Below, piece by piece: positions 7,675-13,808 of a DNA stretch of 14,527 bases. The DNA is from an uncultured Acetatifactor sp. (lineage in GTDB: Bacteria > Bacillota > Clostridia > Lachnospirales > Lachnospiraceae): NCBI GenBank assembly GCA_934426825.1, contig CAKRYI010000035.1, positions 1 through 14,527 on the forward strand, written 5' to 3'. The position numbers and the translations under genes were made by a program. The notes under the pieces are model-generated. The model was not told where the DNA came from. It made no database searches and worked only from the letters and a program-made list of their open reading frames with translations. Position 1 is the stretch's first letter. The number at the start of each line of letters is the position of its first letter.

Positions 7675-9359
7675 TACCGGAAATGTTTTTCTAAAATTTC
7701 CAGTAAACCGTCGTGGTTGTTGTCGAGGGAAGTCACCATATCGGCGCTTTCCTTTACCTCGGAAGAAGCATTCTGCATGGCGATTCCGGTCTGCGCAGCT
7801 TTCAGCATGGAAATGTCGTTGGGGGCATCCCCGGCGGCAAAGGTGTGAGAGTGCGGAACCGGAAGATAGCTTTCGATAAAGCGGAGTGCTTTTCCTTTTT
7901 CTGCCTCGGCGGGAAGAATTTCCAAATAGCGGTCGTTGGAAAAGACCATGCGGATACGTTCGCCGCAGTAGGGTAACAGGCTGTCGCGGAAGCGAAGCAG
8001 TGCATCGTGGTCGGTTAAGTGAATGACCTGTAATTTGTAGCTGCCGTTTAACAGCGCCGCAGCAATATCTGTTACATATTTAATGGGCATATGAATACGT
8101 CTCGTATAAAAACGCAGCTCGTCGTTTGGTTCACATGCCACAATCTGGGAAGCGGTGTAGCCGTGAATGTGGATTCCTGCCTCTCTTGCGCATGCCACAA
8201 TATAGGCGACATCTTCGCCGGACAGACGGTATTCCTGCAAAGGTCTGCCGGTTTCATGATTGTAAATCAGTGCGCCGTTGTTGGAAATGATGAGCATGTT
8301 GGGCGTGGTAAGTCCTGCATCCTCGCAGACCTGCAATATGGCGGGAAGAGGTCTGCCGGAAGTCAGCACCAGCCGGTGTCCTGCGTCGGTGAGGCGAAGC
8401 AGCGCCTGTTTCATTTCGTCGCTTAAGGTATTATCGTCCCGTAAAAGGGTGCCGTCCATATCTGAAAACAGAACATTTTTCAGACTTCCTTTGATATTGT
8501 CCAGTACGGAAGCCGGAACATTTAATTTGCCGTAGCCGCAGCCAAGGTCCAGTCCGGGTTTGTTGGCACCGTGAAAATCAGAGCCACCGCTGATAAGCAG
8601 GTGGTATTTTTGTGCCAGAAAACGAATCTGCCGTTCCTCCCCGGCGGTGTAGGTGCTGTAGATGGCTTCAATGCCCATGAGCCCTTCTTCTTTTAACTCT
8701 GCCACAAGGGTTTCCAACTTGGCGTCCGACATATGGTAGAGAATGGGGTGAGCCAGAATGGGAACCCCGTCGGCGGCGAGAATCAATTTTACTGCCTGTG
8801 CCGGTGTGACTTTTTCGCGGGGGACAAAGTACGGGCATCTGTCGCCCACGTACCGCTCAAAGGCTTCCTTCATGCTCTTGATGTAGCCGTGGTTTAAAAG
8901 GTATCTCGCATAATGGGCACGGGTGATGACGGCGTCGGGAAATTCCTCCTGCAGTTTTTCATAGCTGATATCGAATCCGGCTTCCTGCAACAGTGTACAC
9001 ATTTTAATGTTCCGCATGGTGCGGGAGTCGATAAATTGCTGCAGGTATTCCTGAAAGACAGGATTTTCATAGTGGATATACAGTCCCACAATATGAATGT
9101 CCCTGCCGTTATACTCCGTGGAAAATTCAATTCCGGGAATCACTTCCGGAACAGGAAAACGGGAACCGGCATCTTCTGCCGCCTCCCGCTGTCTCAAGTC
9201 ATCTGCATATCCTATGGCTTCCTTCAAACCGTCCACCGTGTCGTGGTCTGTCAGGGCAAAGGCACTTAAGCCTTTTTCTCTGGCATAATCCACCAGTTGG
9301 GAGGGAGTGAGGGTGCCGTCCGATTTGTTGGAATGGACATGTAAATCTACAGAATTCAT
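7674..9359 (-). CDS. PHP-domain phosphoesterase fused to Cof-type HAD-IIB phosphatase
   Basis: This 561-residue protein joins two hydrolases. Residues 1 to about 290 are a PHP domain of the YciV/TrpH (RNase AM) type: DLHVHS at 5-10, LTDHDTVDG at 36-44, then GIEFS, VITRAHYARYLL, PILAHP and SGGSDFHG, the His/Asp set that binds catalytic metals. Residues about 295-561 are a Cof-like HAD: DMDGTLL with D300 and D302, LTSGRP as motif II, and AAGDAPNDISML with D511 and D515 as motif IV, ending in a typical HAD-IIB C terminus. The ATG at 9357-9359 is chosen because the PHP motif begins at residue 5 and GAGGA lies 8 bases upstream; a longer in-frame start at 9461 lies inside the ABC-F gene. It starts 4 bases after the ABC-F stop, suggesting translational coupling. 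The PHP part probably acts on nucleotides or RNA ends and the HAD part on a sugar phosphate or nucleotide; the real substrates are unknown. Confidence 0.92.
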   Translation of the reverse strand: MNSVDLHVHSNKSDGTLTPSQLVDYAREKGLSAFALTDHDTVDGLKEAIGYADDLRQREAAEDAGSRFPVPEVIPGIEFSTEYNGRDIHIVGLYIHYENPVFQEYLQQFIDSRTMRNIKMCTLLQEAGFDISYEKLQEEFPDAVITRAHYARYLLNHGYIKSMKEAFERYVGDRCPYFVPREKVTPAQAVKLILAADGVPILAHPILYHMSDAKLETLVAELKEEGLMGIEAIYSTYTAGEERQIRFLAQKYHLLISGGSDFHGANKPGLDLGCGYGKLNVPASVLDNIKGSLKNVLFSDMDGTLLRDDNTLSDEMKQALLRLTDAGHRLVLTSGRPLPAILQVCEDAGLTTPNMLIISNNGALIYNHETGRPLQEYRLSGEDVAYIVACAREAGIHIHGYTASQIVACEPNDELRFYTRRIHMPIKYVTDIAAALLNGSYKLQVIHLTDHDALLRFRDSLLPYCGERIRMVFSNDRYLEILPAEAEKGKALRFIESYLPVPHSHTFAAGDAPNDISMLKAAQTGIAMQNASSEVKESADMVTSLDNNHDGLLEILEKHFR

Positions 9360-9363
9360 TTTA

Positions 9364-11001
9364 TTAATCCTCGTCGTCTTCCTTATTGGCGGTAAATACA
9401 GTGCGCTTTCTCGCCATCTCATCGCTGGCAAGATACTCGTCGTAGGTGGTAATCTTGTCAATCAGCTGTCCGTTCGGAAGAATTTCCATAATACGGTTTG
9501 CCGTGGTCTGCACGAACTGGTGGTCATGGCAGGAGAAGAGAGCCACACCGGGGAACTTAATCAGTCCGTTGTTCAATGCGGTGATGGATTCCATATCCAG
9601 ATGGTTGGTAGGCTCATCCAGTACCAGACAGTTTGCGCCGCTAATCATCATCTTGGACAAAAGGCAGCGGACCTTCTCACCACCGGACAGGATTTTTACT
9701 TTTTTCACGCCGTCCTCACCGGCAAACAGCATACGTCCTAAGAAACCACGCACATAGGTCACGTCCTTGACAGGAGAGTAGCCGGTCAGCCAGTCCACGA
9801 TGGTAAGGTCGTTGTCAAATTCTGCCGTGTTATCCTTGGGGAAATAGGACTGTGAGGTGGTAACGCCCCATTTGTAGCTTCCCTCATCCGGCTCCATTTC
9901 GCCGACAAGAATCTGGAACAGGGTGGTTTTTGCCAACTCGTTGCTTCCCACAAAGGCAATCTTATCGTCATGCCCGACCACAAAGGAAATGTCGTTTAAC
10001 ACTTTTTCACCGTTGATTGTTTTGGAAAGGTGTTCCACGGTGAGCACTTCATTGCCGATTTCACGCTCCGGGCGGAAATCAATATAGGGATATTTTCTGC
10101 TGGAAGGCTTGATTTCATCCAGCTCAATTTTTTCCAGAGCACGTTTTCTGGAGGTAGCCTGTTTGGACTTGGAAGCATTTGCGGAGAAGCGGGAGATAAA
10201 CTCCTGCAATTCCTTGATTTTCTCTTCCTTTTTCTTGTTGGCTTCCTTCATCTGCTTGATTAACAACTGGCTGGATTCGTACCAGAAATCGTAGTTTCCG
10301 GCGTAAAGCTGAATCTTACCGTAATCAATGTCCGCAATCTGTGTACAGACCTTATTCAAAAAGTAACGGTCGTGGGATACCACAATAACGGTATTTTCGA
10401 AATCAATCAGGAAATCCTCCAGCCATGCAATAGCGTCCAAATCCAGGTGGTTGGTAGGCTCGTCTAAAAGCAGAATGTCGGGGTTGCCGAACAGTGCTTT
10501 TGCAAGCAGAACCTTGACTTTGATATTACTGTCCAAATCTTTCATCAAAGAATAGTGGAATTCCGTGTCAATGCCAAGACCGTTTAACAGCATGGCGGCA
10601 TTGGATTCTGCCTCCCAGCCGTCCATCTCTGCAAATTCTGCCTCAAGCTCGCTGGCGCGGATTCCGTCCTCGTCATTGAAATCCTCTTTGGCGTAGATGG
10701 CGTCCTTTTCTTTCATAATCTGATACAGGCGCTCGTTGCCCATGATGACGGTGTCCATTACCACACAGTCATCGTATTTGAAATGGTCCTGCTCCAGTAC
10801 GGACAGACGCTGACCGGGGGTGATGGTGACATCTCCCTTGGTGGTCTCTAATTTGCCGGAAAGAATTTTCAAAAATGTGGATTTGCCGGCGCCGTTTGCA
10901 CCGATGAGTCCGTAGCAGTTGCCTTCGGTAAATTTAATGTTTACATCCTCAAATAATGCCTTTTTACCGATTCGTAAGGTTACGTTATTTGCACTAATCA
11001 T
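9364..11001 (-). CDS. ykpA: ABC-F family ATPase, YkpA/YbiT type
   Basis: ABC-F proteins are soluble twin-ATPase proteins that bind the ribosomal E site and affect translation or stalled ribosomes. This 545-residue protein resembles Bacillus YkpA closely by recall: GNCYGLIGANGAGKSTFLKIL with Walker A at 34-42, LLLDEPTNHLDLDAIAWLEDF as Walker B, VVSHDRYFLNKVCTQIADID, a charged inter-domain linker (about 240-300) with SANASKSKQATSRKR, then a second ATPase with LSGGEKVRCLLSK, DEPTNHLDMESITALN and CHDHQFVQTTANRI. Two motifs are unusual: the first signature, normally LSGGQ-like, is LDSNI (156-160), and the second Walker A is GSNELAKTT (352-360) instead of GxNGxGKT. There are no membrane segments, so it is not a transporter. 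The minus-strand RBS GAAAGG lies 8 bases upstream of the ATG, and a putative promoter is at 11051-11078. The PHP-HAD gene follows 4 bases later. Confidence 0.94.
   Translation of the reverse strand: MISANNVTLRIGKKALFEDVNIKFTEGNCYGLIGANGAGKSTFLKILSGKLETTKGDVTITPGQRLSVLEQDHFKYDDCVVMDTVIMGNERLYQIMKEKDAIYAKEDFNDEDGIRASELEAEFAEMDGWEAESNAAMLLNGLGIDTEFHYSLMKDLDSNIKVKVLLAKALFGNPDILLLDEPTNHLDLDAIAWLEDFLIDFENTVIVVSHDRYFLNKVCTQIADIDYGKIQLYAGNYDFWYESSQLLIKQMKEANKKKEEKIKELQEFISRFSANASKSKQATSRKRALEKIELDEIKPSSRKYPYIDFRPEREIGNEVLTVEHLSKTINGEKVLNDISFVVGHDDKIAFVGSNELAKTTLFQILVGEMEPDEGSYKWGVTTSQSYFPKDNTAEFDNDLTIVDWLTGYSPVKDVTYVRGFLGRMLFAGEDGVKKVKILSGGEKVRCLLSKMMISGANCLVLDEPTNHLDMESITALNNGLIKFPGVALFSCHDHQFVQTTANRIMEILPNGQLIDKITTYDEYLASDEMARKRTVFTANKEDDED
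9368..9372 (-). promoter_or_regulatory. RBS for PHP-HAD gene inside the end of the ABC-F gene
   Basis: On the minus strand GAGGA sits 8 bases before the ATG at 9359, within the last codons of the ABC-F gene. It fixes the PHP-HAD start and makes coupled translation likely. Confidence 0.7.
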
Positions 11002-11023
11002 GTCTTAAACCTTTCTTTATTTA

Positions 11024-11046
11024 AATGGGTTCTCTTTTCAACCATT
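11024..11046 (-). promoter_or_regulatory. Leader hairpin upstream of the ABC-F gene
   Basis: CCATT and the adjacent AA (11040-11046) can pair with AATGG and TT (11024-11031, one bulged G) around an 8-base loop ctcttttc. On the minus-strand transcript this hairpin would begin close to the predicted start at about 11044-11045. It may protect the 5' end or be involved in leader control; no T-run or leader peptide with clear features was seen. Confidence 0.3.
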
Positions 11047-11050
11047 CTCT

Positions 11051-11078
11051 ATTTTACAGAAAATCGTGGAAAATGCAA
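11051..11078 (-). promoter_or_regulatory. Putative sigma-A promoter for the ABC-F/PHP-HAD pair
   Basis: Read on the minus strand, TTGCAT (11073-11078) and TAAAAT (11051-11056) are separated by 16 bases. The -10 matches TATAAT at 5 of 6 positions and the -35 matches at 3 of 6. The leader to the ATG would be about 43 bases. Confidence 0.5.
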
Positions 11079-11106
11079 GGAAAAGTGGTATATTTCTTAT
11101 ATAGAG

Positions 11107-11135
11107 TTGTTGTGAAGGAAAAATAATGCTACACT
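11107..11135 (+). promoter_or_regulatory. Putative extended -10 promoter for the GT-C gene
   Basis: TTGTTG (11107-11112) and TACACT (11130-11135) are 17 bases apart. The -10 matches 4 of 6 and is preceded by TGC, an extended -10 element, which can compensate for the weak -35. It diverges from the ABC-F promoter, with 28 bases between the two -35 boxes. The predicted leader is about 37 bases. Confidence 0.4.
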
Positions 11136-11178
11136 ATAGCTTGGGGAATTTTGTAAAAGGCTGGAGATTGAAAAGAAA

Positions 11179-12759
11179 ATGACGGAAAAGAAGAAAAAAT
11201 GGCTGGTAATTGCCGTTCTGACAGCAATGTTTTTGTTTGGCTGCTGTTTTGTGAAAGATGCAGGAGTGTACTTTGACGAGAAATCGGAACAGGAAATCCT
11301 GTACATGAATGTGCTGCAATACAGTGATGTTTTTCATATCAATAAAATTTCAGGTGCGCTCCGGGACAGGGGAATCATACCTATCTGTGAAAGTGTGGAA
11401 AGAGACCACGGCATCGCAACGCATTATCTTAGCGCCCCCATTCTTATGCTTTTGGACAGCAGGGCGGATTTGCAGAGCACGGCGTGGCATATGTACACTT
11501 ATGTACTCTTTTTTCTGGGCGTTGTCTATATGTACCGGCTGCTCGGAGAGGTGTTCCAAAGCAAAAGAACGGCGCTTGCGGGTGCCATGATTCTGTTCTT
11601 TTCCCCAAGGATATTTGGGGACGGACTGTACAATAATAAGGATTGCGTTCTGCTTGCCATGGTGATTGTCATGCTCTTTTACGGCGTCCGCTTTATTGAA
11701 AAGAGGAATTTCGGCAGTGCTGTTTTACTGGGAATCAGCGCCGCATTTGCGGGCAATCTGAAAATCAGCGGAATTTACGTGCTTGCCTTAATAGGGATAT
11801 ACTATCTGATTTGCCTCACGGTAAAAAAAGAGTGGAACCGCCATAGTTTTCTGGCGGGGTTGACGGCGGCGGGAACGGCGTTTTTAGGGTATCTTGCACT
11901 CACTCCGGCTATCTGGGGACAGGGATTTCACCTGATTCGGTTTATTCAGTGGAATCTGTCCAATGCAACGAATTTCAGCCGTTTAGACGGAACGGTTTTA
12001 TTTGAGGGACGGATATACCGTTATTCCGAAAATCCTCTGCCGTGGTATTATCTACCGAAAATTATTACTCTCACCATACCGGTGTCCGTTTCGGTGATGA
12101 TTGTTGCCGGTGTGCTTTTGTGGGTGAAATTCCGGAGAAGGTGGAATAAGGCGGGGAAACTTTATCCGCTGTTTGCACTCATTCCGGCGATTCCCGTGAT
12201 AGCGGCAATGGTGGGAAAGCCTAATATTTACAACGGCTGGAGACATTTCTATTTTATTTACGGAGCCATGATTGTGCTGGCGTCCTATACCGTGCACTAC
12301 ATGATACATGTGGCAAAGTATAAAAAGGTGACGACCGCTGTGCTCTCCCTTTGTATCGCCGTTCAGGTGGCGGGAGTCAGTGAGAACGGAATCGCCTCCG
12401 CCACATATATGAATTCGCTGGCAGGCGGGGATGCCGGGGGAAGATATGAGTTGGATTACTACGGTGTGACCGCCAAAAGAATCTTAAAAAGTCTTGTGAA
12501 CAGCTACGGAAATATCTGTGTGAAACCGGATTCCAAAGGGGCGGTGATTGTGAACCGGGAAGCTCTTCCATCGGAATATCGGGACAAGATTACACTGGTA
12601 TACACGGATGAGGACATAGAGCAGGCAAAAAAGGATGGGGAAACCGTTTTAGGATTTATCAATACCTCCTATGATGAGACGGACGGGATAACGAACGGGA
12701 ATGAATGCCGGGGCTTTAAAGCATGGGATAATACCTATGTAAAAATCAGGGTGTACTAA
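11179..12759 (+). CDS. Multi-pass GT-C-fold glycosyltransferase-like membrane protein (GT39/PMT-like)
   Basis: This 526-residue protein has about 11 predicted membrane segments: residues 8-25, 103-120, 130-146, 157-174, 179-195, 197-216, 224-243, 294-317, 327-345, 355-375 and 383-400, followed by a soluble tail of about 120 residues. GT-C enzymes transfer sugars from polyprenyl-phosphate donors outside the membrane, using acidic residues in the first outer loop. Here that loop has VYFDEKSEQ (D33-E34), and a second conserved-looking motif, FSPRIFGDGLYNNKD, ends at D155. Both fit the PMT/GT39-like group. KKKKW at the N terminus suggests a cytoplasmic start. GGAG is 12 bases before the ATG, slightly far. 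The gene is followed 69 bases later by a membrane-anchored phosphodiesterase, hinting at a shared envelope role. The donor and acceptor cannot be told, and the glycosyltransferase call rests on topology and motifs. Confidence 0.75.
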   Translation: MTEKKKKWLVIAVLTAMFLFGCCFVKDAGVYFDEKSEQEILYMNVLQYSDVFHINKISGALRDRGIIPICESVERDHGIATHYLSAPILMLLDSRADLQSTAWHMYTYVLFFLGVVYMYRLLGEVFQSKRTALAGAMILFFSPRIFGDGLYNNKDCVLLAMVIVMLFYGVRFIEKRNFGSAVLLGISAAFAGNLKISGIYVLALIGIYYLICLTVKKEWNRHSFLAGLTAAGTAFLGYLALTPAIWGQGFHLIRFIQWNLSNATNFSRLDGTVLFEGRIYRYSENPLPWYYLPKIITLTIPVSVSVMIVAGVLLWVKFRRRWNKAGKLYPLFALIPAIPVIAAMVGKPNIYNGWRHFYFIYGAMIVLASYTVHYMIHVAKYKKVTTAVLSLCIAVQVAGVSENGIASATYMNSLAGGDAGGRYELDYYGVTAKRILKSLVNSYGNICVKPDSKGAVIVNREALPSEYRDKITLVYTDEDIEQAKKDGETVLGFINTSYDETDGITNGNECRGFKAWDNTYVKIRVY

Positions 12760-12799
12760 TGTGATGGGATAACCGACGGTACGAAGGATAAATAAAAAT

Positions 12800-12815
12800 C
12801 GTATGTGCGCATACG
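12800..12815 (+). repeat. Perfect hairpin just upstream of the GDPD ribosome binding site
   Basis: CGTATG (12800-12805) and CATACG (12810-12815) form a 6-base stem with a TGCG tetraloop, ending 3 bases before AGGAG. There is no T-run, so it is not a terminator. It could be an RNA processing or translation-control element, or part of a DNA operator. Confidence 0.4.
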
Positions 12816-12818
12816 GAT

Positions 12819-12823
12819 AGGAG
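12819..12823 (+). promoter_or_regulatory. RBS deciding the GDPD start
   Basis: AGGAG lies 5 bases before the ATG at 12829, supporting that start over the in-frame GTG at 12805, which has no ribosome binding site and lies in the upstream hairpin. Confidence 0.75.
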
Positions 12824-12828
12824 ACAAA

Positions 12829-13659
12829 ATGAAAACGCTCATAATAATTGCAATCGTGATAGCAGCACTTGTTTTGCTGTATTTTCTTATGATAATGCCA
12901 CGGGTTGTGGGAAAACCAAGTATGAAGGAATTCCAGAAATGGCTGTACGCCCACAGGGGACTGCATGATAATTTGACGGATGCTCCGGAAAATTCCATGA
13001 AAGCATTTGAAAAAGCGGTGGATGCGGGATTCGGTATCGAAATGGACATTCAGTTGACGAAGGACAATGTGCCGGTAGTGTTTCACGATTTCACGCTGAA
13101 CAGAATCTGCGGCGTGGACGGAAAGGTGCGGAATTTTACTTATGAGGAATTACAGCAGTTTCCGCTGTGCCGGTCTAAGGAGTGTATCCCAAGGTTGGAA
13201 GATGTTCTCAAGATGGTGAACGGCAGGGTGCCGCTGATTGTGGAATTTAAAATGGAAACCGCCAATATGAGCCTGTGTCTTCTGGCGGACAGGCTGCTTC
13301 GGAAATATAAGGGAATGTACTGCATGGAGTCCTTTAACCCGTTGGCGCTTTTGTGGTATCAGATGCACCGCAAGGACGTGGTGAGAGGGCAGTTGTCCGA
13401 CGCCTTTTTGAAAGAGGGGGAGTATACCGGCGTGCTGTATTTTATTATGCAGAATCTGTTGTTAAATTTCCTGGGCAGACCGGATTTTGTGGCATACAAT
13501 TGCAAGTACCCGAATATGCTGTCCCGCAAAATCTGCCGCAGACTTTACGGAAACAAGGCGGCGGCATGGACGATAAAAAGTGAGGAACAGCTGCGCCGGG
13601 CAAGGAAAAATTTTGACTTTTTCATTTTTGACAGCTTCGTTCCGTTAGAAAAGTGTTGA
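12829..13659 (+). CDS. Membrane-anchored glycerophosphodiester phosphodiesterase
   Basis: GDPD enzymes cleave glycerophosphodiesters, releasing glycerol-3-phosphate and an alcohol; some Gram-positive members act on lipoteichoic or teichoic acid ends. The 276-residue protein has one N-terminal membrane helix (about 4-23, TLIIIAIVIAALVLLYFLMI) and then the TIM-barrel domain. Catalytic and metal residues are all visible: H42-R43 in YAHRGLHD, E54-N55-S56, E71 and D73 in GIEMDIQLTKD, and H86-D87 in VVFHDFTLNRICG; IVEFKME follows further on. The helix has no obvious cleavage site, so it is more likely an anchor than a cleaved signal. The start at 12829 is chosen on the RBS. It lies 69 bases after the GT-C gene on the same strand and probably shares its transcript, with no promoter evident between them. 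The substrate side of the membrane is unproven. Confidence 0.9.
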   Translation: MKTLIIIAIVIAALVLLYFLMIMPRVVGKPSMKEFQKWLYAHRGLHDNLTDAPENSMKAFEKAVDAGFGIEMDIQLTKDNVPVVFHDFTLNRICGVDGKVRNFTYEELQQFPLCRSKECIPRLEDVLKMVNGRVPLIVEFKMETANMSLCLLADRLLRKYKGMYCMESFNPLALLWYQMHRKDVVRGQLSDAFLKEGEYTGVLYFIMQNLLLNFLGRPDFVAYNCKYPNMLSRKICRRLYGNKAAAWTIKSEEQLRRARKNFDFFIFDSFVPLEKC

Positions 13660-13676
13660 AATGTACAATTTTTTTG

Positions 13677-13704
13677 TTGCCTTTTACTTTTTTTGTGTTA
13701 TTAT
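13677..13704 (+). promoter_or_regulatory. Strong putative sigma-A promoter of ppdK
   Basis: TTGCCT (13677-13682) and TATTAT (13699-13704, 5 of 6 matches to TATAAT) are 16 bases apart in a T-rich context. The predicted transcript start is near 13711, giving a leader of about 98 bases before the ATG at 13809. Confidence 0.6.
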
Positions 13705-13711
13705 AGATGTG

Positions 13712-13729
13712 TGCGCTCTAAAGAGCGTA
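13712..13729 (+). promoter_or_regulatory. 5'-terminal stem-loop in the ppdK leader
   Basis: TGCGCTC (13712-13718) pairs with GAGCGTA (13723-13729) around a TAAA tetraloop, 7 pairs with one G-U. It begins one base after the predicted transcription start. Hairpins right at a transcript 5' end are known to block RNase access and lengthen mRNA life, which would suit a highly expressed gene. Confidence 0.5.
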
Positions 13730-13745
13730 AACTTATGCTGATTAT

Positions 13746-13769
13746 GGGGATTCCGGCCATAGGATTCCC
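13746..13769 (+). promoter_or_regulatory. Second stem-loop in the ppdK leader
   Basis: GGGGATTC (13746-13753) can pair with GGATTCCC (13762-13769) as 8 pairs, two of them G-U, around an 8-base loop cggccata. The same bases form a direct repeat of GGATTCC. No T-run follows, so it is not a terminator. It may be a leader structure or part of a regulator site. Confidence 0.4.
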
Positions 13770-13793
13770 TCATATTTAGAACAACATATATTT

Positions 13794-13800
13794 AGGAGGA
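13794..13800 (+). promoter_or_regulatory. Near-consensus RBS of ppdK
   Basis: AGGAGGA sits 8 bases before the ATG, close to ideal. The sequence ATATTTAG just upstream occurs twice (13772-13779 and 13788-13795), the second copy running into the RBS. Confidence 0.8.
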
Positions 13801-13808
13801 AGTAACAA

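Noticed and set aside
8913..9269. Plus-strand 118-codon frame opposite the PHP-HAD gene
   Set aside because: Fully antisense to conserved PHP motifs; no domain recognised.
9360..9461. Longer start for the PHP-HAD gene at 9461
   Set aside because: The extra 34 residues are inside the ABC-F gene in another frame and resemble no PHP N terminus; the ATG at 9359 has a good RBS.
12685..12780. GGGATAA occurring three times near the end of the GT-C gene (about 12685, 12724 and 12766)
   Set aside because: Spacing is uneven, two copies are in coding sequence and flanks diverge, so this looks like chance.
13655..13675. Intrinsic terminator after the GDPD gene at the T-run 13669-13675
   Set aside because: No stable GC-rich stem precedes the seven Ts; the T-rich stretch is better seen as upstream promoter context for ppdK.
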